Counted from the stretch's first letter, positions 32,821 to 42,057 are shown. The stretch: 43,188 nt of DNA from Clostridium sp. (GCA_023666975.1 JAMPAW010000015.1:1-43188); one strand, 5' to 3'. Notes: generated by a model from the letters alone, not told the origin. Numbers and translations: made by a program.

Positions 32821-33528
32821 ATGGTGCTTGTGAAAATAGCAGTCGTTGATGACTGTCGGGAGGATGCGTTATCTCTTAAGCAATTTTTGGACAGACAGGA
32901 AGTAAAGCTTTACCTTGATGCAGAAGAACTGCTTGTTGATGTGAAACAAAAAAATGTACGCTATGATTTGTACTTTTTGGATATTTATATGAAGGAATCA
33001 GCCGATGGCATTGAGCTGGCAAAGGAGCTTCGCAGCCTGGATGAAGAGGCTGTCATATGCTTTGTTTCAACCAGTGAAGAATTTTACAGGGAGGCTTATG
33101 ACCTGTATGCGGTGCAATACCTGATAAAGCCGGTACAACGAAAAGCGGTAGAACAGCTTTTGAAGAAGGTTGAGAACAGTTTTGTACGGAATAAGAAGCA
33201 GGTTCTGACCTTTACCTGGAGAAAAGCTGCCTATTCCATTTCCTATGGGAAAATCTTATATATCAGCAGCATGGGAAATACGCTTTCCATTTGCTGTAAG
33301 GATGGGACCGTACAAAAATCTACAGGAAAGCTGAGCGATTTTGAATGTTTGGTGGACCGTAATGTGTTCTGCCGCTGCCACCAGAGTTTCCTTGTTAATA
33401 TGTATCAGGTAGACAGTATAAGAGGAAGTGATTTAATGATTTCCGACTGTCGGATACCAGTTTCCAGACGCTATTATGCGGATGTGAAAAAGAGATATCA
33501 GGAAATTCTGTTCGAGGAGGTAGAGTAA
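32821..33528 (+). CDS. LytTR-family response regulator
   Basis: A 235-residue AgrA/VirR-like regulator. The receiver (about 5-125) has DD at 10-11, Asp54 in LYFLDIYMK and the Lys of IKPVQ. The LytTR DNA-binding domain (about 135-235) shows ISSMGNTLSICCKDG, then FCRCHQSFLVNMYQVDSI and ISRRYY-like SRRYYADVKKRY. GGAAGG lies close to the ATG at 32821; a GTG at 32830 (giving MKIAVVDD) is equally possible. The stop overlaps the kinase start (TAATG). It likely controls the surface-protein and sortase genes downstream. Confidence 0.93.
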   Translation: MVLVKIAVVDDCREDALSLKQFLDRQEVKLYLDAEELLVDVKQKNVRYDLYFLDIYMKESADGIELAKELRSLDEEAVICFVSTSEEFYREAYDLYAVQYLIKPVQRKAVEQLLKKVENSFVRNKKQVLTFTWRKAAYSISYGKILYISSMGNTLSICCKDGTVQKSTGKLSDFECLVDRNVFCRCHQSFLVNMYQVDSIRGSDLMISDCRIPVSRRYYADVKKRYQEILFEEVE

Positions 33529-34829
33529 TGGAGATATTCCGGGATTTATCAGTGCTGTGGTCACTGTTTCATATTTTAATCCTGTTTATGCTGTTATACC
33601 GTTCTCGTTATTCTAAGAAAAAGACTTTTCTTCTCACGGGGCTTGTTATGGGACCGCTGATTTTTTTGAATGTGGCGGGGATAATGATTTATGGGGCAGA
33701 GATAATGGGAAAGGTTTTTATACTGACCTGTACTTTGCCGAGCCTGTTGTTTTTCTGGTTTGTTTCCAAGGATAAGAAGGGACGGTTTTTCTTTACCTTC
33801 TGTCTGGCTGATACCGTAGCTTATTGGATTATCGTAGTAACGAATCTTCTGGATTTTTATTTTGGAGGAGAACAGTACATTCTGATGTTTATTAGCAGGC
33901 TGATTCTATTTCCCTTAGTGGAATGGTGGGCAGTCCGTTACTTGCGGAAGCCATATCTGGAGCTGCAGGAATCGGTGGCAAAGGGATGGGGCATCTTTGC
34001 TGGAATGACAGCTATTTATTACCTTTTGCTTGCAGTGGCTGCGAATTTCCCTGTGATTATTACGAAAAGGCTGCAGGAGCTGCCGGCATTTTTGTTGATA
34101 TTGATATTGATGCCTATGACCTACGCAACGATTTTTGTGGCACTGTATCGACAGCTTTTGCTTTATCGGAAGCAGCAGAGCGAGCGTGTTTTACAGGAAC
34201 AAAAGCATTCACTGGAGGCACAGCTTGAGAATCAGCAGCAGATACGGAAAATGAAGCATGACATGAAGGGCTATACCGTTACGTTATTGGGACTGCTTAC
34301 GGAAGGAAATACAAAAGACGCATTGGTATATCTGAACGGCGTGGAGACGGAAATGACAGCGTTGTCGGAACCATTTTGTGCCAATCCGTATCTGAATGCA
34401 GTGTTGGTTCAGTATTCCGGAAAGCTGAAGGAACTGGGTGCTGAATATAAAATGAACATACAGGTTGGGGAAGAGACGCTGCCCTATATGGAACTTTGTC
34501 AGATACTTTCTAACGGACTGGAAAATGCCTGTGATGCGTTGAAGGAGCTTGAGCCAGAGAAGCGGGAGGTTTCCGTGCAGATGAAATACAGCAGGGATTA
34601 TCTCATTATACGGATTCGAAACCGATGCCAGGCGGATTTCTATGTGGAGAAAGGAAGCATACCAGCTACGGATAAAAAGGGGCAGGGGCATGGATTTGGA
34701 CTGGCTAGTGTACAGGAAGCGGCAAAAAGACTGGATGGAGAGATGTTCTGCTATACGGAAAATGGGAATTTCGTACTGGATGTGATGGTATCTGCCAGTC
34801 CTTTCCGAAGGACTGATACGGGAAAATAG
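33528..34829 (+). CDS. GHKL sensor kinase, AgrC-like
   Basis: A 433-residue membrane kinase. About six membrane segments fill residues 10-210 with almost no outer domain, as in AgrC-type peptide sensors. A coiled-coil linker follows. The phosphorylated His244 lies in KMKHDMKGY. The ATPase has the N box SNGLENACDAL and the glycine motif GHGFGLASVQEA. It overlaps the regulator by one base and is separated by 45 bases from the surface-protein gene. No small signal-peptide gene (agrD-like) or processing protease is visible nearby, so the ligand is unknown. Confidence 0.92.
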   Translation: MEIFRDLSVLWSLFHILILFMLLYRSRYSKKKTFLLTGLVMGPLIFLNVAGIMIYGAEIMGKVFILTCTLPSLLFFWFVSKDKKGRFFFTFCLADTVAYWIIVVTNLLDFYFGGEQYILMFISRLILFPLVEWWAVRYLRKPYLELQESVAKGWGIFAGMTAIYYLLLAVAANFPVIITKRLQELPAFLLILILMPMTYATIFVALYRQLLLYRKQQSERVLQEQKHSLEAQLENQQQIRKMKHDMKGYTVTLLGLLTEGNTKDALVYLNGVETEMTALSEPFCANPYLNAVLVQYSGKLKELGAEYKMNIQVGEETLPYMELCQILSNGLENACDALKELEPEKREVSVQMKYSRDYLIIRIRNRCQADFYVEKGSIPATDKKGQGHGFGLASVQEAAKRLDGEMFCYTENGNFVLDVMVSASPFRRTDTGK

Positions 34830-34874
34830 GATGCTTAATAAAAAACAGAAGAATGGATGAAACGGAGGATGATT

Positions 34875-37800
34875 ATGAAAGGAAGGAAGAAAGGAAATCT
34901 GTTACAAAGAATGATAGCGGTCCTGCTTTCTGTATTGCTGGTTTTTGGAACAGTGTCGGAGGTAGTGCCGGCAGCCGCCGTAAATCTGCCTGTGGAGATA
35001 CAGAATGTCATGGAAGAAATGACGCACTTTATGGAAAGCCATACCCATGATGATTATAAGAAATTAGGAACATCAACATGGATTAATCAGGATGGTATGT
35101 ACTATTTGGAAGAAGATATGGTAATGTCATCTTATCTGACAATTGGTCAAAGCAGTGTAGAACCCACTATAACGGCAGATGTAACACTCTGCCTGAACGG
35201 TCATAGCATATCCGGAAGAATTTGGGTAGGGATGGGTTCTAAATTAAGGCTTTGTGATTGTGCAGGGGGAGGCACTGTCACATATGATCCATCTTCTGGT
35301 TCTGGAAATAATTCGGTAATTCATAATTATGACGGCACATTAGAGATATTTGGAGGCACCGTTAAGAACGAAGGCGATGGGGATGCGGTTATGAACTATG
35401 GTTCGTGTACGATTAACGGAGGAACGTTGGAGAGCGCATCGGGCTGTGCGTTGAATGTATGGGTAAATGCTGACTGTACGATTAACGGTGGTACGTTTCA
35501 GGCAAATTGTAATTATGGATGTATTGTAAACAATGGAAATTTGACTATCCATGGGGGAACCATTCATAATAACGTTGCTATGGCAGTCGGAAACAATTCA
35601 ATCCTATATATAGATGGTGGTGAAATGGAGGGAGCTGACTATGGGCTGCAACTAAAGAGTACGGCGTATCTTTCCGGCAGTCATGCTACGATTATGGGAG
35701 GAAAAGCATCCATTAACCTGAAAGGAAGCGAGTTATTGTTTGCAAATTATGAGGGTGATTCCTATATGGGCGATGTTCTTACCGTTGATGCAACCTCAAT
35801 AGCTAATGATGCGATTATCATTCAGGGAGTCGATGCAGCTAATCAGGATTTATTTATAGTACCCGCGGATAGTACATATAGTTTTTGGATAGATGGTACA
35901 AGTATAAAAAAGCATATGACGCATTTATATGATAATAGCAATGATATGATTTGTAATATTTGCGGCTATGACAGAACCATGTTGGATAAACAGCCGCCTA
36001 CGGGAGCGATTAAAGTAGGCAAGGATGCATGGACAGACTTCCGAAACACGATTACCTTTGAACGGTTCTTTAATGAATCAATGCAGATAATGATTGAGGG
36101 AAAGGATATAGGTTCTGGTATAGACGGCATCTATTATTATGTTTCAGATAATGCATTGTCAGAGAAGGAACTAAAGGAACTGTCAGAGAATATATGGGTA
36201 TTGGGTACTTCTTTTTCTATAACAGCTTTGGATAGAAAGTGTGTAGTTTATGCAAGGATTGTGGATAAGGCGGGAAATGTGACTTATCTTTCTTCCGATG
36301 GTTTGGTATTTGATGGTACCGCTCCGGCAATTACTGGCGTGGAAGATGGGAAGACCTATCGAACATCACAGACGGTAGTTGTGACAGACCAAAATCTGGA
36401 ATCTGTAAGGGTAAATGGTACGAAAGTTAATTTGAATGATGGTAAATTCACATTAACAGCAACCGATGGTGAGCAGACGATTCTTGCTGTGGATTATGCT
36501 GGAAATAAAGCAACAGTAACCACAGTTATAAAGACAGAATCAGAAAACATAAGGGATGCCAGGAAAATAGTAGAAGAAACACTAGAAGAATTTGAAGCAG
36601 GGAATGATACTACGAAGGAGAGTATTCAGAATGCGATTGAGTTGGCATTGAGAGATGCAGATATTACAGTAGTGACAGTGCGTATAGGGGAATTGATACG
36701 AACCGAGGCAACTATAGAGGAAAAGGGAAGTATTAGTGGAAACATTTTGCTGGTGTGTGGAAATTCCTCTGATGAAATAGTAATCAATAAGACCATAGAA
36801 CGGCTGTTGCACACTCATAGTTTTGGAAATTGGGAAATAATAAAACCTGCATCTGAGAAGGAAGATGGCTTACAGGAGAGAAGCTGTACAGTCTGCGGAT
36901 ACAAGGAAGGTGAAAGTATTCCGAAAACAGGGGATGAAAGCAGTCGGGATGATGAGAATAATCCAGGAGAGATTGGCAAGGATGTGGAAACCGGTGTGAA
37001 TGCTCCGGTAACAAGTCTTGCTCTGTCAGCAGATGAATTGGCAGATATCCTTCTGACAGAGGAAGAAAAGGAGCAGTTAAATAACGGAACGGATATTAAG
37101 ATTGTGTTGGAGGTGGAGGATGCATCCGATAGCGTCAGCAGTACGAATCAAGCATTGGTAAAAGCAGCGTTACATGACTATACCATAGGGCAGTACCTGG
37201 ATATCAGTTTATTTAAAATAATCGGGGAGGACCGCAGCGCCATCTCCGAAACAAATAAAAAGCTTACGATTACCATTATCATACCGGAAGCTTTGAAAAA
37301 TGTGAATTCAAATGCAGAACGGGACTTTGCAGTGGTTCGTGTACATAATAACGTGGCAGAAATCCTGAATGACTTGGATACCGACAAGGATACGATTACT
37401 ATAGAAACAGACCGTTTTTCTACCTATGCAATTATTTATAAAGATGTAGAAAATGGAACCAATGATAAGAATGGTGCTGATGATACTGCTCAAGATAATA
37501 ATAACAATGATAATAATAATAACAACAGCAATAATGGTGCTGACAGCGACAATAATGACAACAGTAATAATAACGATGCCGATAACAATAATGATAATAG
37601 TAATGCCAGTACCAGTACATCCGATGCTTCTGGGACAAATTCAACACAGTCAAAGGATGATGAGCCTAGAACCGGAGAAAATGCACCCTTGGAAATTTAT
37701 GTGACAGCAGCTATGATTGCCGGGCTTTCCTATCTGCTTTCTTATTTCAAGGAAGGAAAGTGTGGCATGACGGAAGAGAACAAGAACGAAATGGTTTCTG

Positions 37801-37937
37801 GACTGATTCGGTGGGCAAAGGCGGGCGGATGGATGCGAAGGCTGCTGGCACTTGCTGTAATCTTTATGTTACTGTTGTATTATCACAGTATTGGTAAAAA
37901 GACAGTTGTAGAATGGAAAGAGGTTTATGGAGAATAA
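34875..37937 (+). CDS. Large sortase-anchored surface protein
   Basis: A secreted wall-anchored protein of 1020 residues. Basic N-terminus and signal peptide (LLQRMIAVLLSVLLVFGTVSEV) end near VPAAA. Residues about 90-300 read as a parallel beta-helix (repeats of TINGGT, TIHGGT, IDGGEMEG). Then come Ig-like modules (DKQPPTGAIKVG, DKAGNVTY, FDGTAPAITG) and a CxxC segment (CTVCGYKEGESIPKTGD). An Asn/Asp-rich linker of about 45 residues leads to the motif PRTGENAPLE and a membrane helix. Unusually, 70 more residues with a second helix follow. The ATG at 34875 has GGAGG seven bases upstream. It overlaps the sortase gene by 11 bases. Confidence 0.88.
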   Translation: MKGRKKGNLLQRMIAVLLSVLLVFGTVSEVVPAAAVNLPVEIQNVMEEMTHFMESHTHDDYKKLGTSTWINQDGMYYLEEDMVMSSYLTIGQSSVEPTITADVTLCLNGHSISGRIWVGMGSKLRLCDCAGGGTVTYDPSSGSGNNSVIHNYDGTLEIFGGTVKNEGDGDAVMNYGSCTINGGTLESASGCALNVWVNADCTINGGTFQANCNYGCIVNNGNLTIHGGTIHNNVAMAVGNNSILYIDGGEMEGADYGLQLKSTAYLSGSHATIMGGKASINLKGSELLFANYEGDSYMGDVLTVDATSIANDAIIIQGVDAANQDLFIVPADSTYSFWIDGTSIKKHMTHLYDNSNDMICNICGYDRTMLDKQPPTGAIKVGKDAWTDFRNTITFERFFNESMQIMIEGKDIGSGIDGIYYYVSDNALSEKELKELSENIWVLGTSFSITALDRKCVVYARIVDKAGNVTYLSSDGLVFDGTAPAITGVEDGKTYRTSQTVVVTDQNLESVRVNGTKVNLNDGKFTLTATDGEQTILAVDYAGNKATVTTVIKTESENIRDARKIVEETLEEFEAGNDTTKESIQNAIELALRDADITVVTVRIGELIRTEATIEEKGSISGNILLVCGNSSDEIVINKTIERLLHTHSFGNWEIIKPASEKEDGLQERSCTVCGYKEGESIPKTGDESSRDDENNPGEIGKDVETGVNAPVTSLALSADELADILLTEEEKEQLNNGTDIKIVLEVEDASDSVSSTNQALVKAALHDYTIGQYLDISLFKIIGEDRSAISETNKKLTITIIIPEALKNVNSNAERDFAVVRVHNNVAEILNDLDTDKDTITIETDRFSTYAIIYKDVENGTNDKNGADDTAQDNNNNDNNNNNSNNGADSDNNDNSNNNDADNNNDNSNASTSTSDASGTNSTQSKDDEPRTGENAPLEIYVTAAMIAGLSYLLSYFKEGKCGMTEENKNEMVSGLIRWAKAGGWMRRLLALAVIFMLLLYYHSIGKKTVVEWKEVYGE

Positions 37938-38748
37938 ACGAAAGAGCAAAATTATAAAAGGGCTTTTTCTTGTAGGATTTATAGTATGCCTGATTCCGAT
38001 TGGCCGGGCATACTATCTGTCCATGCAGCATAAGGCGCAGCAGCGCGGTCTGAAAGAAATCATAGAAGAATCAGAAAAATATACGTTGGAGAGTGATGGG
38101 AAGCCGGAAGAAACGGCGGCTTCTGGTTCGGATATGGAAGAGTCAGCAGAGGAAGCTGCTCCTGTTATATTGAGCAAATATGCAGAGTTGTATGAAGAGA
38201 ATCATGACCTTGCCGGATGGCTTTCCATCGAAGGTATGAAAATTGATTATCCGGTCATGCAGTGCGAGGATGATGAATATTACCTGTATCATGATTTTTA
38301 TAAGAAGGATAATATATACGGCAGCTTGTATGTCAGAGAACGGGCGGATTTGGGTGCCGGAACGAATTTTATTATCTATGGGCATAACATGCGGGATGGT
38401 TCCATGTTTGGAGATTTGGATATGTATCTGGAAGAGAGCTTTTATTTGGAGCATCCCTTGATTTCTTTTGATACACTCTATGAAGAACGTATGTATGAGA
38501 TTATAGCGGTATTCCGGTCCCAGGTCTATAATGTAGAGGATGATGTATTTAAATATTATCAGTTCTATGAAGCTGAGACGGAAGAAGAATTCAATGATTT
38601 TTATGAAAATATAAAAATGCTTTCTCTATATGATACAGGCGTGGAGGCAGAATTTGGTGATACATTTCTAACGCTTTCTACCTGTGCCTATCATGTGGAA
38701 GATGGAAGGCTTGTGGTGGTGGCAAGACGGCGGAGTACGGAGGAATGA
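37927..38748 (+). CDS. Class B-type sortase
   Basis: A membrane transpeptidase of 273 residues with an N-terminal helix (about 11-30). The catalytic His153 is in IIYGHNM, Cys253 in TLSTCAY and the Arg in VVARRRS (267-268). The spacing and the TLSTC motif fit class B. The coding overlap with the surface-protein gene makes that protein its obvious substrate, cut at the PRTGE site. It is the last gene of the LytTR-kinase-surface protein-sortase set. Confidence 0.93.
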   Translation: MENKRKSKIIKGLFLVGFIVCLIPIGRAYYLSMQHKAQQRGLKEIIEESEKYTLESDGKPEETAASGSDMEESAEEAAPVILSKYAELYEENHDLAGWLSIEGMKIDYPVMQCEDDEYYLYHDFYKKDNIYGSLYVRERADLGAGTNFIIYGHNMRDGSMFGDLDMYLEESFYLEHPLISFDTLYEERMYEIIAVFRSQVYNVEDDVFKYYQFYEAETEEEFNDFYENIKMLSLYDTGVEAEFGDTFLTLSTCAYHVEDGRLVVVARRRSTEE

Positions 38749-38838
38749 TTCATCATTTTACAAAACGGTAGAATACTATTTGATAAAATAGGAGATAATT
38801 TTTAAAAGATACAAAGAAAAAGGAGTTGAAAATGAACA

Positions 38839-39273
38839 ATGATTGAATCAGATACGATAAAGCTGCTACGGGAATGCGATGCCGGTATAAAAATGGGTGT
38901 TGCATCCATTGATGAGGTTTTGGATTATGTACATGATAAGGAACTTCATAAATGTCTTGTAGACTGCAAAGACGAACACGATAAGCTGGAAGACGAAATC
39001 GAAATTCTTCTGGACAAATATCATGATGATGGAAAAGAACCCAATCCCATGGCAAAAAGCATGTCATGGATGAAAACCAATGTGAAGCTGGTTATGGATG
39101 AATCGGATGAAACAATTGCCGATTTAATGACAGATGGTTGTAATATGGGAGTAAAGTCTCTTCGCAAATATTTAAATCAATACAAAGCTGCTGACGAAAA
39201 AACGAAGGATATTACGAAACGGTTGATAAATATTGAAGAAAAACTCGTTGACAATATCTGCTGCTATTTATAA
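38839..39273 (+). CDS. Unknown helical-bundle protein, ferritin-like in outline
   Basis: A 144-residue protein of four amphipathic helices rich in Asp, Glu, Lys and His (for example CDAGIKMGVASIDEVLDYVHDKELHKCLVDCKDEHDKLEDEIE). This resembles DUF2383-like or ferritin-like bundles, but I cannot confirm metal ligands. No signal peptide is present. AAAGGAG is better spaced for an ATG at 38832 that gives only MNND before a stop overlapping this start. The real start may thus be translationally coupled, or a base may have been lost or gained near the N-terminus. A terminator follows. Confidence 0.75.
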   Translation: MIESDTIKLLRECDAGIKMGVASIDEVLDYVHDKELHKCLVDCKDEHDKLEDEIEILLDKYHDDGKEPNPMAKSMSWMKTNVKLVMDESDETIADLMTDGCNMGVKSLRKYLNQYKAADEKTKDITKRLINIEEKLVDNICCYL

Positions 39274-39281
39274 GCACAAAA

Positions 39282-39342
39282 TAAAACAGTCATTGGTGTG
39301 TCAGGTTTTCTAAGAAAACAGGTGCCAATGGCTGTTTTATTC
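39282..39342. terminator. Long terminator hairpin
   Basis: AAAACAG-t-CATTGG-t-G pairs with TGCCAATG-g-CTGTTTT over about 15 bases. A and T runs flank it. It separates the convergent helical-bundle gene and tspO. Confidence 0.8.
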
Positions 39343-39371
39343 ATGTATAATCAATAGGAATCTTTTATTTT

Positions 39372-39833
39372 CTAATTTAAGAGATAAATGGAAAAATTTA
39401 GATACCCTGCAAAAGTAACCCATAGCAGATATGGAATCAGCAGATATCCGGCTGGTTTTGATATTTGATAGAATAGAAGGACTGTTTTAAAAATCAGCAG
39501 CCATAGCAGAACAAGCCAGATAAATGCAAACAGGTATAATCTCAAATTAAAAAAGATAATGGACCAGAAAAAGTTAAATACAAGCTGAAGACCATATACA
39601 GCCAAGGCATTATCGTTGGACCTTTCGGATATAAGCACCAGATAGGATGCAATTCCCATAAGGATATAAAGAACAGTCCAAACAACTGGGAACAGCCAGC
39701 CTGGCGGAGAAAAACCTGGTTTATTGATTAAATCAAAGGTTTCCATACTATTTCGTGTCAAAAGTGCAGACAGACCGCCGATTGCAAGCGGTATGGCAAG
39801 ACAGGTAATCAGATTTTTCCATTGTATTTTCAA
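39372..39833 (-). CDS. tspO: TspO/MBR family membrane protein
   Basis: A 153-residue membrane protein with five predicted helices. The family signature is present: KPGFSPPGWLFPVVWTVLYILMG in helix 1-2, then the Asn and Trp-rich helices (GLQLVFNFFWSIIFF). TspO proteins bind porphyrins and similar ligands; a role in stress or tetrapyrrole handling is known for some members. The start follows GGGGTGG, with a gap of about ten bases. It stands alone. Confidence 0.93.
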   Translation of the reverse strand: MKIQWKNLITCLAIPLAIGGLSALLTRNSMETFDLINKPGFSPPGWLFPVVWTVLYILMGIASYLVLISERSNDNALAVYGLQLVFNFFWSIIFFNLRLYLFAFIWLVLLWLLIFKTVLLFYQISKPAGYLLIPYLLWVTFAGYLNFSIYLLN

Positions 39834-40053
39834 AAAACCACCCCCTACTACCAGTATGATTTGAACTGCTTTTCTATTCCATACTATTTAAGTATGAAAG
39901 CATTAAAAATGTATTTTTCCTAAAAACAAAGTGGGTTATGTCCGTTGTCTGATAAATAAAAGAATTTTTATACTTAATTATGGTCTGAAATGCAATTTAC
40001 TGTTTGAAACGCCTGTGGATAAAACTACGGAAACTCAAGAAACGAAAGATATA

Positions 40054-40397
40054 ATGACAGTTAAAGTAAATGATTTACATCTGGGTATAGGGTAGCAATC
40101 CATATGTGTGAAAGACCCTTTGGAACGGTAGAAGAAATGAATAAATATTAATTCGGAATTTATGATTTCTTGGAGATAGCGGTACATGATGTCAATATAT
40201 CGTTGATGCATTATTCTATGATGTTATGGTCAAAATCACATCATGGCTCATTGCATCTGCATGGTTACATTCATAGTAAGAGAGATTACAATTTACAGCA
40301 GAAAAGTGATGGAATATTGAGATATGATGCGGGCGTGGATGCAAACGAGTTTTATCCGGTATCGATTGAGCAGGTAAAGGAGCTTTTTGGAGTATAA
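40054..40397 (+). pseudogene. Broken metallophosphoesterase
   Basis: MTVKVNDLHLGIG, then a stop, then ERPFGTVEEMNKY, stop, then from about 40170 LMHYSMMLWSKSHHGSLHLHGYIHSKRDYN and GILRYDAGVDANEFYPVSIEQVKELF. These are the start (DLHLG), the RPF loop and the C-terminal histidine motif (HGYIH) and tail of the calcineurin-like phosphoesterase family, in order but with stops and an internal deletion. An intact relative has about 170-180 residues. Confidence 0.75.
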
Positions 40398-40465
40398 TAT
40401 TTTGATTAAAACAGGTGTGTATAAATATCTAAAATTGGCAAAAATGCACTTGTTTTTTGAATAAA

Positions 40466-40502
40466 TTCGGCTAAAATATAATTAGAATATGAATTAGCCG
40501 AA
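40466..40502. promoter_or_regulatory. Palindrome around the promoter of the ATPase gene
   Basis: TTCGGCTAA (40466-40474) and TTAGCCGAA (40494-40502) are perfect 9-base arms. TATAAT (40477-40482) lies between them, with TTTTGA 16 bases before it. This is the layout of an operator that covers a promoter. Confidence 0.6.
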
Positions 40503-40516
40503 AGAAGGTTGTGGAT

Positions 40517-41740
40517 ATGAATTATATAAGAAGAAATTTGGAGAGTGTAGTAAGTCAGGTCACAAAAGAATATCCGGTGGTTTTAGTCACGGGGCCTAGG
40601 CAGGTAGGCAAGACGACAATGCTTCAGAAACTAATGGAAGGAACGGATAGGGGATATGTAACGCTAGATGATTTAAATGAAAGAAATATTGCAAAGACTG
40701 ATCCGGAATTATTTCTACAGTTGCATAAACCACCTGTATTAATTGATGAAATCCAGTATGCACCGGAGTTATTTACTTATATCAAAATGCATGTAGATAA
40801 AAATCACGAGCCGGGAGCATTCTGGTTGACTGGCTCTCAGGTGTTTAAACTGATGCAAGGAGTACAAGAGTCGTTGGCGGGAAGGGTAGCCGTACTCTCG
40901 CTTACATCTTTATCGCAGGCGGAAATATCCGGTGGAGAGATGGAGCCGTTCACGATAGAGATGGAGGCTTTAGCTGAGAGAAAGAAAGGGAGAGAAGAGG
41001 CTGATGCAAGAGGCATTTTCAATTGGATATATAAAGGTTCCATGCCTGCAATTGTAAGCGGTGCTAACAGTAATAGTCAGATTTTCTATAGCAGTTATTT
41101 GTCTACTTACATTGAACGTGATGTAAAGGAATTATCAAATGCCATTGATTCGCTTAAGTTTTTTAGATTTATTACTGCGGTAGCTGCAAGATGTGGTCAA
41201 ATGGTTAATGTGGCAGAAATTTCTAGAGATGCAGATATCAATCAGACACAGGCAAAGAACTGGTTGGGAATTTTGGAAATGTTGGGAATTATTTTTTATC
41301 TCCATCCGTATTCCAACAATTCATTGAAACGTCTTATAAAAACACCAAAGTTGTATTTTTATGATACAGGCTTGGTGTGTTATCTGACGAAGTGGAGTAG
41401 TGCAGAGACATTAGAAAGTGGAGCTATGAATGGCGCAATCCTAGAGAATTATGTGGTTGCAGAGATTATGAAAACTTACTTGAATTGTGGCAAGGAACCT
41501 TATTTGTACTATTATCGCGATAAGGATGCCAAGGAGATTGATATTATTCTTGAGCATGATGGAGTTTTGAATCCAATTGAGATTAAGAAAACTTCAAATC
41601 CCGGAACAGAGTTGATAAAAGTATTCGATTTGTTAAACAAGTCGTCAACGCCTCGCTCAAAGGGTGCGGTTATCTGTATGAAGCCGGGACTTAGTGCGAT
41701 TGATAGAGATAATTATATTGTACCGATTTGGATGATTTAA
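40517..41740 (+). CDS. AAA-family ATPase with DUF4143
   Basis: A 407-residue protein. Walker A GPRQVGKTT is at about 26-34 and Walker B PPVLIDEIQ at about 70-78 (AAA_14 type). A winged-helix stretch (about 210-250) precedes the DUF4143 C-terminus, which has a nuclease-like pattern KEIDIILEHDGVLNPIEIKK. This family is abundant in gut bacteria, and its function is mostly unknown; links to toxin-antitoxin or defence are suggested by context only. The ATG at 40517 has AAAGAAGG eight bases upstream. It lies alone with a palindromic promoter. Confidence 0.92.
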   Translation: MNYIRRNLESVVSQVTKEYPVVLVTGPRQVGKTTMLQKLMEGTDRGYVTLDDLNERNIAKTDPELFLQLHKPPVLIDEIQYAPELFTYIKMHVDKNHEPGAFWLTGSQVFKLMQGVQESLAGRVAVLSLTSLSQAEISGGEMEPFTIEMEALAERKKGREEADARGIFNWIYKGSMPAIVSGANSNSQIFYSSYLSTYIERDVKELSNAIDSLKFFRFITAVAARCGQMVNVAEISRDADINQTQAKNWLGILEMLGIIFYLHPYSNNSLKRLIKTPKLYFYDTGLVCYLTKWSSAETLESGAMNGAILENYVVAEIMKTYLNCGKEPYLYYYRDKDAKEIDIILEHDGVLNPIEIKKTSNPGTELIKVFDLLNKSSTPRSKGAVICMKPGLSAIDRDNYIVPIWMI

Positions 41741-41770
41741 TATACGAAAGACTACGATTGAGGGCTGTGA

Positions 41771-41872
41771 TTTGCCACGGTTTGCTCCGTTTTGCAAAAA
41801 GTGTGGCAAAACAGGGGGGATGAATTTGAAAAATATAAGTCCGTAAAACGCTCCAAAGCACGGCGTTTTCGG
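41771..41872. repeat. Two hairpins after the ATPase gene
   Basis: TTTGCCAC/GTGGCAAA (41771-41778, 41803-41810) and CCG-t-AAAACGC/GCGTTTT-CGG (41841-41872). Neither has a good T run. They resemble end structures of integrated elements. Confidence 0.5.
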
Positions 41873-41895
41873 GCATTTTGAGAAAGGAAAAATTT

Positions 41896-42033
41896 ATGAT
41901 TAGAATACTTTTCATCTGCCACGGCAGTATCTTGAAATGTTCCTGAAAAGCCTGTAAAATCAATGATTTCTTAGCTCGAAATGACACTTACTATACCACT
42001 ACTACACCATTTTTTGAAAGAGCCTTGAAATGA
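41896..42033 (+). pseudogene. Short interrupted frame MIRILFICHG
   Basis: 46 codons with one TGA inside: MIRILFICHGSILKCS, stop, KACKINDFLARNDTYYTTTTPFFERALK. It has AGAAAGGA upstream. Short frames of this look recur next to integrated elements in Lachnospiraceae (from memory, not checked). It could be an att-region remnant and not a protein. The start also resembles a low-molecular-weight phosphatase, but the P-loop does not follow. Confidence 0.35.
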
Positions 42034-42057
42034 CAGAATTTAAAATTAGATATATGC

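Noticed and set aside
37453..37704. 83-codon frame rich in Ile, Met and Thr
   Set aside because: It is the shadow of the Asn/Asp-rich linker of the surface protein in another phase.
41896..42033. Low-molecular-weight tyrosine phosphatase
   Set aside because: Only MIRILFICHG resembles it; the CxxxxxRS loop is absent and a stop follows at codon 17.
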